NCBI RefSeq assembly: GCF_000833575.1
Contig: NZ_CP010827.1
Location: 2,095,993 to 2,159,992 of the forward strand
Direction: 5' to 3'
DNA from: Corynebacterium singulare
GTDB lineage: Bacteria > Actinomycetota > Actinomycetes > Mycobacteriales > Mycobacteriaceae
Length of the DNA: 64,000 nucleotides
Part shown: positions 45,597-53,419 of the stretch, piece after piece
How the letters are laid out: each line of letters begins with the position of its first letter
How positions within the stretch are numbered: position 1 is the stretch's first letter
Program-made: the position numbers and the translations under genes
The notes under the pieces: model-generated
The model's database searches: none
Told to the model about the DNA's origin: nothing
Seen by the model: the letters and a program-made list of their open reading frames with translations, nothing else

Positions 45597-46012
45597 AAAA
45601 CACACTGATTTACTCCTGCCTCGGCGTCCTCGCCGCAGTACCGCTTGCCGACGCCCTCCTCCCCGACCCCACTCCCGACACCACAGCCGTGCGCGGTATC
45701 CCAGGGCTTGAATGCCCGGAGGACCCGTACTCCTCCTCGCAGACGTGGCACTGCGAGGGCGCGACCATCATTGCCGAAGAAGGCAGCTCCTCCCAGGAGG
45801 TAGACACGTACCTACCGCGCCAGCACCGCTCCTTCAACGGGAACAGCGCGCTAACCGACGCCCCCATCACCACCCAAGCACCGGATCTCTACCGTGTATC
45901 CGACGAGGATGGAATCACGCTGGCACACCCCGAGGACAACACCATTTCCTTCCTCCACATCTACGGACCGAAGGAACGTGACTTCGCCGACCGGGTACAG
46001 GAGGACGCATGA
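45593..46012 (+). CDS. Putative secreted protein, 139 aa
   Basis: An N-terminal hydrophobic segment (NTLIYSCLGVLAAVPLADALL) looks like a signal peptide or anchor. The mature part is acidic, with two Cys residues (ECPEDPYSSSQTWHCEG) that could form a disulfide. No family is recognised. It lies between two PrsW-like genes with ATGA overlaps on both sides. It is a candidate substrate or accessory of those proteases (inference). Confidence 0.75.
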   Translation: MKNTLIYSCLGVLAAVPLADALLPDPTPDTTAVRGIPGLECPEDPYSSSQTWHCEGATIIAEEGSSSQEVDTYLPRQHRSFNGNSALTDAPITTQAPDLYRVSDEDGITLAHPEDNTISFLHIYGPKERDFADRVQEDA

Positions 46013-46779
46013 GGTACTTGTATTACCTGCTAACGCTTGGCGCGCTGGGCACGACCATCCTCCACTACGCGCGGGAGCCCTTCCTACCGGCGAGTGTGCT
46101 GACTGCTGTGATCTTCGGCGCCGTCGTCGTCTCGCTCACGTTGTTCCTTCTGCGCCGCCGCCCGGGGATTGTGCACGGCGTGGTGTGGGGCTTCGCGGTC
46201 TCCGGGCTGGCGGTGGAGATCAATACGAACATGACCCACCTCCTTGCCCGCGCGGGCCTAAAGTGGCTGGGTGCTGCCGGGTATGCGCCGCTCAACGAAG
46301 AAGTGCTGAAGTTCCTCGGCGTGGTGCTCATCTGCACCTGCGTCATCCGGCCACGCAGTTGGCGCGACTACGTGTTCGTGGGCGTGGCCGTGGGTATCGG
46401 CTTCGCTGCGGGCGAAAATGCTACCGCCTTCGCGCGCATGACGGTGGATAACCTCGATTCGGATACCGCCGGCGCGATCTCGGCGGTGGCCATCCGCCTG
46501 ATGTCCAACCCGCTCTCCCACGCGCTGTTCACCGGTCTTAGCGCTTACGGTCTGTCCCAGAAACAGCCGGTGCGCTGGCTTATTATCGCCATCGCGGTGC
46601 ACACCACGAAGAACCTGTTCCCATCGCTAAGCTCCACATTCGACGACGCCATCTGGCCCCTCCTCGCCGGCCTTCTCGTCGTCGTAGCCCTGTGGGTAGC
46701 CACCATCTGGGGCATTATTGCGCTGCGGAAGAAGGCGGCTGCGAATCCGACCCTGTCCCCTGCACCGGCGCGCGCATAG
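46009..46779 (+). CDS. Second PrsW-like intramembrane metalloprotease
   Basis: A 256-residue paralogue of the protein at 44808-45596 with the same motif order: PLNEEVLKFLGVVLICT (second Glu retained, first position Asn-Glu), GFAAGENATAFA, NPLSHALFTG and AVHTTKNLF. PrsW function is inferred. The start overlaps the secreted-protein gene. The 3' end overlaps the convergent amidohydrolase gene by 65 bp. Confidence 0.78.
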   Translation: MRYLYYLLTLGALGTTILHYAREPFLPASVLTAVIFGAVVVSLTLFLLRRRPGIVHGVVWGFAVSGLAVEINTNMTHLLARAGLKWLGAAGYAPLNEEVLKFLGVVLICTCVIRPRSWRDYVFVGVAVGIGFAAGENATAFARMTVDNLDSDTAGAISAVAIRLMSNPLSHALFTGLSAYGLSQKQPVRWLIIAIAVHTTKNLFPSLSSTFDDAIWPLLAGLLVVVALWVATIWGIIALRKKAAANPTLSPAPARA

Positions 46780-48082
46780 CCTTCGTCGCCGGCGAGGGAT
46801 GCGCGTCCTCTGCGGCGAGGCGCTCGAAGGCCACCGCCGCCAGAGCCGCCGCCTGGTCCCCCAGAACGGAGTCATCGAATCGCGCCAGCGGCGAGTGGTT
46901 CCACTCGCGCATGTGCTCCGGGGTTTCAGGGTTGGCTGTACCCAACCACATGAACGTGCCCGGCACCTGGGCGAGCACTGCGCCGAAATCTTCCGAGGCC
47001 ATCATCGGCGTCTGCATCGGCACCACGTTTTCGGCGCCAAACATGCCCGACCACAGCGATGCTGCGAACTGGTCCTCGCGCGGTGACGTCTTCGTGGCGG
47101 AATACAGAACCTCGAAATCCACCTTGGCTGTGCAACGGTGCGAGGCCGCCACGGAGCTCGACACTTCGATGATCATCTGGCGGACGGCTTCGATGTGTTC
47201 GTCGCGAAGCACGCGTACCGTCGCCCCCAGCTCGGCCTTGTCGGGGATGATATTGACCGCGCCGTCGCCCGCACGCAGGTTCGTCACGGTGATGACGATG
47301 GGTTCGTTGGCGTCGAAGCGGCGCGTCAAAGCCACCTGCAGCGCCATCTGGATTTCCGCCAGCGCGGCGACTGGGTCCACCGCGTCGTGCGGGCGCGAGC
47401 CGTGTCCGCCTTTGCCGTAGACCGTGATCCACAGGTTGGACGACGACGCCATCATCGGGCCCGGGATGTGGTGGAACGTGCCCCTATCCTGCGGCCCGAC
47501 GTGCAGGCCGTAGGCGGCGATGGGGCGGCGGCCTGCGGCATCAAGCACGCCTTCCTCAATCATTGGCTGCGCACCACCCGGGCCCTCCTCACCCGGCTGG
47601 AACATAAAGGTGACATCACCCATCAGCTCTTCGCGGTGGCGGCACAGCATCTTCGCCGCGCCAATAAGTCCCGCCGTGTGCAGGTCGTGGCCACAGGCGT
47701 GCATGTTGTTGTTCGTGGAGGCGAACGGGCTACCCGTCTGCTCGCGCAGCGGCAGGGCGTCCATGTCCGCGCGCAGCAGCACCGACACCGGGCGCTCGCC
47801 GCGCTTGCCGCCGCGCAGAACCGCCACGACGGAACTCAAATCATGGCCGCGGTGAATCTCCAACGGCAGGCCTTCGAGGGCTTTAAGCACCTGCTTCTGC
47901 GTGCGCGGCAAGTGCAAGCCAATTTCGGGGTTCTGGTGCATATCGCGCCGGAACTCTTGCAGCTGCGGGAGCAGTTCCCGGCCTTCCTCCAGGAACACCT
48001 CGCTGGCAAGCCGGTCTCCCAACTTGGCCGAAACCATGGGAAGCGGGGGAAGTTGCTGGCGGTGGCGCGGTGCCATCTTCAT
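46715..48082 (-). CDS. M20-family amidohydrolase (peptidase M20D)
   Basis: A 455-residue metalloenzyme related to hippurate and N-acyl amino acid hydrolases. Motifs are FRRDMHQNPEIGLHLPRTQ, VLLRADMDALPL, NNNMHACGHDLHTAGLIGAA (metal His/Asp), MFQPGEEGPGGAQPM (Glu) and VPMQTPMMASEDFG. The start MKMAPRHRQQLPPLP is at 48082. The last 20 codons overlap the convergent PrsW gene and are rich in Ser/Pro, so the C-terminus may be an extension. Confidence 0.9.
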   Translation of the reverse strand: MKMAPRHRQQLPPLPMVSAKLGDRLASEVFLEEGRELLPQLQEFRRDMHQNPEIGLHLPRTQKQVLKALEGLPLEIHRGHDLSSVVAVLRGGKRGERPVSVLLRADMDALPLREQTGSPFASTNNNMHACGHDLHTAGLIGAAKMLCRHREELMGDVTFMFQPGEEGPGGAQPMIEEGVLDAAGRRPIAAYGLHVGPQDRGTFHHIPGPMMASSSNLWITVYGKGGHGSRPHDAVDPVAALAEIQMALQVALTRRFDANEPIVITVTNLRAGDGAVNIIPDKAELGATVRVLRDEHIEAVRQMIIEVSSSVAASHRCTAKVDFEVLYSATKTSPREDQFAASLWSGMFGAENVVPMQTPMMASEDFGAVLAQVPGTFMWLGTANPETPEHMREWNHSPLARFDDSVLGDQAAALAAVAFERLAAEDAHPSPATKAMRAPVQGTGSDSQPPSSAAQ

Positions 48083-48146
48083 GGTGTCATCCTTTCGCAG
48101 AGTGGTTTCCCCGAGCTTACCGGCGGCTGTATTAATGTACTAGGCC

Positions 48147-49226
48147 ATGAAGGTCCTTTCCGCGCTGGTGGCCAGCTCCCTGATGTTCACGCCCGGCTCC
48201 TCCTACCAATTATCAAGCCGTGACGAGGCTTCCTCGCAGTGGGCCGTCGACACCATGTTCAACGCCATCGACGCAATGGGGACCTCCTCTCACCTGCTCA
48301 CCGACACATGGTCCACGGAGCAGGAGGAGTACCCGTACCCAATTAAAGAAATCAACGAGGTCTCCTTGCTGGAGCGGCGTGCCACCGACGAACCTGGTCG
48401 TGAGAAGTGGATCGTCTCCTCGCCGTCGATGGGTCGCGACATTCCTGTCGACGTCGTCGTGGGCAATGGTGGGCCCGTGGTGTACTTTCTCGAGGGCGTA
48501 GATTCCCCGAAGACCTCGAACTGGATCACCAAGGGGCATGTGAAGCGCGTCTTCGGCGAATCCGACGCCAGCATCGTCATCCCCTCGCAGGGAGCCGGAT
48601 CCATGTGGACGGATTGGAACGAGGATGACCCGAAGTTGGGGCGCCACAAGTGGGAAACGTTCCTCATCACCGAACTCGCTCCGCTAGTGGAGGCGGAGCT
48701 GAACCACAACGGCAAGCGCGGGCTCATTGGGTTGTCCATGGGAGCATCGGGCGCGGTGATGATGGCGAACAACAACCCGGGCTTCTTTGATGGCGTAGCC
48801 GGTATTTCTGGCTGCTATTCCACCACCAGCCAGGTGGGTCAGGGAACGGTGGATTTGACGGTGCGCACCAAGGGCGGCGACCCAACGAACATGTGGGGCC
48901 CGCGCGGTTCGAAGGATTGGCTACGCAACGACGTCATGTCCCATCCGGAGGGCCTGCGCGGCACGGCGCTCTATCTTTCTGCTGCGTCGGGCGCGTGGAC
49001 GGACGAGGAACTGGCGGCCTATCCCGGGAAATCCGTCAACGACCGCATCGGCGGCACCCTTTTGGAAGCCGGCTCACGCCGCTGTACTGAGGAATTCTCC
49101 GCCGCGCTTTCCGACGCCTCAATCCCCCACACCACCAACTACCTCACCGAGGGCACCCACGACTGGGTTATGTTTGGCAAGCAATTGCAGCCGGCATGGA
49201 ATGCGATTAAACCGGCGCTCTACTAG
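48147..49226 (+). CDS. Mycolyltransferase/antigen 85-like esterase
   Basis: A 359-residue alpha/beta hydrolase of the corynebacterial mycolyltransferase (cmt/antigen 85-like) group. The nucleophile elbow is LIGLSMGASGAVMMA. The remaining residues lie in DLTVRTKGGD and in TEGTHDWVMFGKQL (His). VYFLEGVDSPKTSNWITKG and IVIPSQGAGSMWTDW resemble the substrate-binding loops. The hydrophobic N-terminus is a probable signal peptide (MKVLSALVASSLMFTPGSS). It probably transfers mycolates to trehalose or arabinogalactan in the cell envelope. Confidence 0.85.
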   Translation: MKVLSALVASSLMFTPGSSYQLSSRDEASSQWAVDTMFNAIDAMGTSSHLLTDTWSTEQEEYPYPIKEINEVSLLERRATDEPGREKWIVSSPSMGRDIPVDVVVGNGGPVVYFLEGVDSPKTSNWITKGHVKRVFGESDASIVIPSQGAGSMWTDWNEDDPKLGRHKWETFLITELAPLVEAELNHNGKRGLIGLSMGASGAVMMANNNPGFFDGVAGISGCYSTTSQVGQGTVDLTVRTKGGDPTNMWGPRGSKDWLRNDVMSHPEGLRGTALYLSAASGAWTDEELAAYPGKSVNDRIGGTLLEAGSRRCTEEFSAALSDASIPHTTNYLTEGTHDWVMFGKQLQPAWNAIKPALY

Positions 49227-49533
49227 TGTCGACTACATGTCCCGATTCCGCAGCGCTTTCGTACCTGCCGCCATCCTTGTGGCGGGGCTTGTCCTCCTCG
49301 CAGTGTTCTACGTCGGCTTAAGCCGCCATTACAACACGCAGGAGCTTCACGCGCTTATCGACGGCGCCAATGCCAACGGCCAGGACTATAACGTCATCAT
49401 CCACAACGAGCTGACCTGGAGCTATTCGTTTAACGCCAAGTAATACAGCGTTCCGGTTGCGGGGTCGTTAGACCTGTTTTAGGCTTCCGGGTCATGGGGG
49501 TATTAGAAACCTACTTCCACTACCGCAATTCGG
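49204..49533. repeat. 330-bp direct repeat, first copy
   Basis: It covers the end of the esterase gene, the 68-aa membrane protein gene and the first 13 codons of the HNH gene. A copy of the same length lies at 55842-56171, at roughly 90-95% identity by eye. The left edge abuts GGCATGGAATG; the second copy starts after GGCGTGGGATG in a lepA fragment. Confidence 0.9.
49237..49443 (+). CDS. Small single-pass membrane protein, 68 aa
   Basis: MSRFRSAFVPAAILVAGLVL begins the protein, with one transmembrane helix (FVPAAILVAGLVLLAVFYVGL). An extracytoplasmic or cytoplasmic tail NTQELHALIDGANANGQDYN follows. It lies 10 bp after the esterase stop and is probably co-transcribed. A near-identical protein is encoded at 55875-56081. 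Function unknown. Confidence 0.65.
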   Translation: MSRFRSAFVPAAILVAGLVLLAVFYVGLSRHYNTQELHALIDGANANGQDYNVIIHNELTWSYSFNAK

Positions 49534-50621
49534 GGATTGCGCTCGTGGAGAATGCATCCAGCTCACCCGATGAGCTCCGCGCGCTCGGCGCCGACGCGTC
49601 TGACGCCGCAGAACTAGCCCACCTGCACCGCACCTACTTCGGCCCCACCCGCTTTAGCGGCAAACAACGCAAAGCCCGCACCGCCGCCCAAACCCAGAAA
49701 CACAGCCTAGCCACCCTCTCCCTGATTGAGTCCTACACCGCCAAAGTCAAAAAAGACCTCGACGCCTGGAACCTCCGCATCAAACTCGCCGGCACACCCG
49801 CACACAAAATCCGCGACATCGCAGTAAAAAGACTCAAAGAACTAAGAGCCAAACGCACACCCAAACCCGGGGTGCGGTTTACCTACCGGGCTAAAGGCCC
49901 GAACTCCATGACGATCACCGATGACGCCTCCGTCATCGCTGATATCCGCGGCACCCTCGAATCCGTCAACAAACACAACCTCCTTGAAGCAGCACGCACC
50001 GTCATCGTCACCGGCAGTGTCGGCACTAAACCCGCCATCCACGCCCAAGTCGTAGTGACATTGGACGAATTCGATCGCATCATCAACGGCGACGGCGACG
50101 AAATTGAGTTACAGCTAACCAACGGTGGGCGCATGACCGGGGCAGAATTCCTGTCCTATAAATTCGCCTCCATCGGGTATGCCACCATCATCCACCCCGT
50201 GGAAGGACCCATTAACTCCTACCGCGCAGAACGCAGTGCCAGCTGGAAACAACGCCTCACCCTAGCAGCTGAAACCCAAACCTGCTCCAGACCCGGCTGC
50301 AACAAACCAGCCGACTACTGCCACGTCCACCACATCATCCCCTGGCAAGCCGGCGGATACACCAACATCAACAACCTGACCTTCCTGTGCGCCTACCACA
50401 ACGGTATTAACGATGATGACCCATCGCGGCCCACCGGGCGAGGCTACGTCTTCAGACTCAACACCGGCATCGGCTACATCCCACCCTGGGGACTGCCGAT
50501 CACCGCCACACCCGAATATCAACAAGCCGTTGCCAGACTCAACGCCGAAAAAGCAGCAGGACAACCACCAGCACAAACCCCAGCCGCACCACCAGAACAG
50601 CCACCACCCGACAGCAGCTAA
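49494..50621 (+). CDS. DUF222-like / HNH endonuclease domain protein
   Basis: A 375-residue protein of the actinobacterial DUF222/13E12-repeat type. The N-terminal helical region covers about 1-270. The HNH nuclease motif is CSRPGCNKPADYCHVHHIIPWQAGGYTNINNLTFLCAYHN (about 265-305). A Pro/Gln-rich tail (PPAQTPAAPPEQPPPDSS) ends it. Codon use is A-rich in third positions, unlike the neighbours, which suggests horizontal origin. The 5' end is duplicated at 56132-56171. Confidence 0.85.
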   Translation: MGVLETYFHYRNSGIALVENASSSPDELRALGADASDAAELAHLHRTYFGPTRFSGKQRKARTAAQTQKHSLATLSLIESYTAKVKKDLDAWNLRIKLAGTPAHKIRDIAVKRLKELRAKRTPKPGVRFTYRAKGPNSMTITDDASVIADIRGTLESVNKHNLLEAARTVIVTGSVGTKPAIHAQVVVTLDEFDRIINGDGDEIELQLTNGGRMTGAEFLSYKFASIGYATIIHPVEGPINSYRAERSASWKQRLTLAAETQTCSRPGCNKPADYCHVHHIIPWQAGGYTNINNLTFLCAYHNGINDDDPSRPTGRGYVFRLNTGIGYIPPWGLPITATPEYQQAVARLNAEKAAGQPPAQTPAAPPEQPPPDSS

Positions 50622-51029
50622 CACCCCAGCCACCAAACAGAAAGGACACCACCAACGACCAGTACACGCCGAAACCCGCCAACCAAAGCCAAGTGCGCGG
50701 GCATATCGGTGATCCCACACAACGATTCACGCGCTGCCCACCGGGGTTAAGGGACCTTAAAGAGCGAAACCCGCCAACCAGAAGGAGGTTGACGGGAAAT
50801 TCGGCGCGCGTGGGATAAGTGCCGAGCAGCGAGCGAAGAAAACCACCTTGTCGCGCACGCCCGCGCCAATCTGGCTTGCGCAGTGTGAAGCGCACAGTGC
50901 TAATGAAATGGGGGTCCGCTAATGGAATGGGTGTTCTCGGTACAGGGCTATGTGTGAATCATGCTCCGGAAGTCCCGGTTTCGGACCCCAAGAATTCAAG
51001 CCCCAATGGCACACAACGCACGGACTAGG
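50622..51029. other. Gap after the HNH gene: repeats, no gene seen
   Basis: I see no convincing gene. It contains a 16-bp direct repeat CGAAACCCGCCAACCA at 50670-50685 and 50765-50780. A perfect inverted repeat TTAAGGGACCTTAA lies at 50747-50760. A possible hairpin is formed by CCGCCAACC and GGTTGACGG near 50771-50795. GCTAATG(A/G)AATGGG occurs twice around 50900-50935. A noncoding RNA or terminator array is possible. Confidence 0.5.
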
Positions 51030-52274
51030 TTAGGCGGTGAGAAGTGCGCGTCCGAAGAAATCCGACTCATCGCGCACACCTGGCAACGCATAGAAATAGC
51101 CACCGCCATAAGGACGGATGTAGTCCGCGAGCGGCTCGCCCTCAAGGCGCTTTTGCACGGTGATGAACTGGCGCTCCAGATCCTGTTGGAAGCAGATAAA
51201 CACCAAACCTACATCGAGGGTGCCATTATCGCGCACGCCGTTGTCGTAGTTATACGCGCGGCGCAGCATAAGCTGATCCGCGGTCTCCGGAGTGCGCGGG
51301 TTAGCCAAACGGATATGGGCATCGGTAGGAATGACGTCTCCGTGATCGTCCAGGTAGCTTGGTTCCGCCCATTCATCGCCGCCCGAGAGCGGCCCGCCAG
51401 TGGCACGGTCACGCCCGAAAATCTGCTCCTGTTCCGCAATGGAAATACGATCCCAGAACTCGGTGTACATCGCAATAAGGCGCACCACCATGTAGCTTCC
51501 TCCCGCGGCCCACGCGGGCTCATCGGTACCAGCCCACACTAGGGTGTCGTTCTCCTCTTCTTTCGGGTTCACTATTCCGTCCTTGAACCCCAAATGGTTA
51601 CGTTGCGTGCCGGACGGGCGGGGCTCGTTCATGTATCCAGACTGGCGCCAGCGCACCGCGACGTCGCCGCGTGTGTGGCGCAAGATATCGCGCAGCGCGT
51701 GCAGAACGGTGTCGTGCTGGTCGGCGCAAATCTGGATGGCGAGGTCACCATGACAGAGATTTTCTTGAAGCGAGTCGTCGGCAAAAGCTTCCATCGTGGA
51801 TAGGTGCGCAGGTTTGTGCGAGCTGAGGCCGAAACGGTCATCAAAAAGAGACTCGCCCACCGCCACGGTAATGGACAGGTTGTCCGTAGGCAGGTCAGTT
51901 CCCAGCTCACCGGAATCATTCGCCGGGTAAGCAATACCATCGGGCGGGGTCTGGCCGCCAGTAGTAAGGAAGCGAGCGCGATCCGTTATGTTGCGCAGAA
52001 GGGTCTCCAAACGCGACACATCTGCGAATTGGATATCAAGAGCAATAACCTCACAAAACTTCTGTGGCGCCGTCACAATGCCCTCTTGGTGCTCGCCGTG
52101 AAAGGCGGCAACTTCCTCAAGGTCCTTACTCCTGCCATTGTCCGGATTCGTCATCGGCTTGGAAGAACCGAAGAAGCTCGATTGCGCATTCGCCGTTGGT
52201 ACGGCGACCGCCGCGGTACTCGCGGCGAGTCCCGAAAGAAAAGAGCGACGAGAGAAGTGAAACGGGCAGGTCAT
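51030..52274 (-). CDS. efeB: Dyp-type heme peroxidase / deferrochelatase EfeB
   Basis: A 414-residue secreted Dyp peroxidase. The twin-arginine signal is FSRRSFLSGLAASTAAVAVPTANA. The heme-pocket motif GFKDGIVNP (GxxDG) and the Arg in GGSYMVVRLIAMY are present. The proximal His lies in LSGGDEWAEPSYLDDHGDVIPTDAH or the neighbouring region. EfeB acts with EfeO in ferrous or heme iron uptake. ATG 52274 (MTCPFHFSRR) is chosen because it puts RR near the N-terminus. It overlaps efeO by 1 bp. Confidence 0.9.
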   Translation of the reverse strand: MTCPFHFSRRSFLSGLAASTAAVAVPTANAQSSFFGSSKPMTNPDNGRSKDLEEVAAFHGEHQEGIVTAPQKFCEVIALDIQFADVSRLETLLRNITDRARFLTTGGQTPPDGIAYPANDSGELGTDLPTDNLSITVAVGESLFDDRFGLSSHKPAHLSTMEAFADDSLQENLCHGDLAIQICADQHDTVLHALRDILRHTRGDVAVRWRQSGYMNEPRPSGTQRNHLGFKDGIVNPKEEENDTLVWAGTDEPAWAAGGSYMVVRLIAMYTEFWDRISIAEQEQIFGRDRATGGPLSGGDEWAEPSYLDDHGDVIPTDAHIRLANPRTPETADQLMLRRAYNYDNGVRDNGTLDVGLVFICFQQDLERQFITVQKRLEGEPLADYIRPYGGGYFYALPGVRDESDFFGRALLTA

Positions 52275-53407
52275 TAATCCATCCTTCGGACAACAGTCAC
52301 GGTAGCTACCGGAGCGAGCAACTCGTTGGCGCTCGCAACCGCAGCTTGCAGGCGCAAACGATCCTTCTGGGACCATTCAGCAAAGGCAACGTCATACTTC
52401 GCATCGAATTCAGCGGCCAAAGCATCAAGTTCTTCAAGCTGGGCGTAAATCGGCGCCGTATCTAGACCGCGGCCTTCCACCAGCTCACGTACTGGGTCGA
52501 GCATGAAACGAGTGGAGAGGACATTGGCGCGCAATGCCACTGGTAGCGCATGGGCGCCGTAATCACGCTCGCCGCGCATATCGAATCGCTCAAATTCTTC
52601 CATCACCTCGTGGGTGCGCAGGCCATAATCGGGAGCTGGCACTGTAAAATGCGTCTTTTCAAGGGTCTCAACTTTGGCGTGAACGGCGGCCACAAGGGCG
52701 TCGGCAAGCGTAGGCGTGAGGTCGGCGTCGGAGAAGAGCTGCTTTTCGACGCCCCCATACTCAACATCCTCTCCCGGCCACAGACCCGAATAGTTGTCAA
52801 AGGTGCGAAAGAACTCGTAGAACTCGAGATAGGCGGCCTGTGCATCGGCACGATTACCGGAATGAACAGCCTTACCCAAGGCATCAGCTTTGCTAGCAAG
52901 TTCGGGAAGGCGCTTCTTTTGTTGCGTTGCCTGTTCAATGGCGACCGCGGAAATCTCGCGGTCCGTAATAGGCACCATCTTCGGAGCGTTCGTAAAGGTG
53001 GAGCCAGACACTGTGAAGTTATTCGACTTAATGGCGGAGTCGTTATGGAACACGCACGTCAGGTGGTACGTACCGTTCTGAAGCTTGGGGGTCCAGGCGC
53101 GCTGAGCAGGGCTGCCAACGCGCTCGAGGACCTGGTAGGCGTTACCCGCATCATCTGCAACGTAGACGGTGAGGGCAAGGCCGGTAGTGTTGAAGACCTT
53201 CCACTCCGCCTGTCCCTGAACGTCGTCCGGAGTCGGACAGTGGTACACGTCGCGCACATTGAGCTGCGGCTCCGATTTCTCAGCAGACACCTTAGGGGGC
53301 GCATCGGAACGCGAAGAGCTGAGCCCGAAGGAGCTTTGAGCATCGGCGGTGGGGGTGGCGATGAGCATGACGGCAAGCGCCGCAGTGGTGATATGGAAGG
53401 TCTTCAT
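52274..53407 (-). CDS. efeO: Iron uptake protein EfeO (M75 peptidase domain)
   Basis: A 377-residue periplasmic or envelope protein. The signal peptide is MKTFHITTAALAVMLIATPT. A cupredoxin-like domain (about residues 50-145) is followed by the M75/imelysin-like domain (160-370) with the HxxE metal motif in GLRTHEVMEEF. It receives and oxidises iron with EfeB. EfeU, the ferrous permease usually encoded beside it, is absent from this window. It lies 12 bp downstream of a phosphoesterase gene. Confidence 0.88.
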   Translation of the reverse strand: MKTFHITTAALAVMLIATPTADAQSSFGLSSSRSDAPPKVSAEKSEPQLNVRDVYHCPTPDDVQGQAEWKVFNTTGLALTVYVADDAGNAYQVLERVGSPAQRAWTPKLQNGTYHLTCVFHNDSAIKSNNFTVSGSTFTNAPKMVPITDREISAVAIEQATQQKKRLPELASKADALGKAVHSGNRADAQAAYLEFYEFFRTFDNYSGLWPGEDVEYGGVEKQLFSDADLTPTLADALVAAVHAKVETLEKTHFTVPAPDYGLRTHEVMEEFERFDMRGERDYGAHALPVALRANVLSTRFMLDPVRELVEGRGLDTAPIYAQLEELDALAAEFDAKYDVAFAEWSQKDRLRLQAAVASANELLAPVATVTVVRRMD

Positions 53408-53419
53408 GGGTTTGTCAGA

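Noticed and set aside
47138..48223. Plus-strand open frame opposite the M20 amidohydrolase
   Set aside because: Antisense to a gene with clear metal-binding motifs; low-complexity shadow.
51020..51036. Sequence resembling half of a DtxR iron-regulator site (TAGGTTAGGC)
   Set aside because: Only one half-site, and it lies at the 3' end of efeB on the wrong side to act as its promoter.
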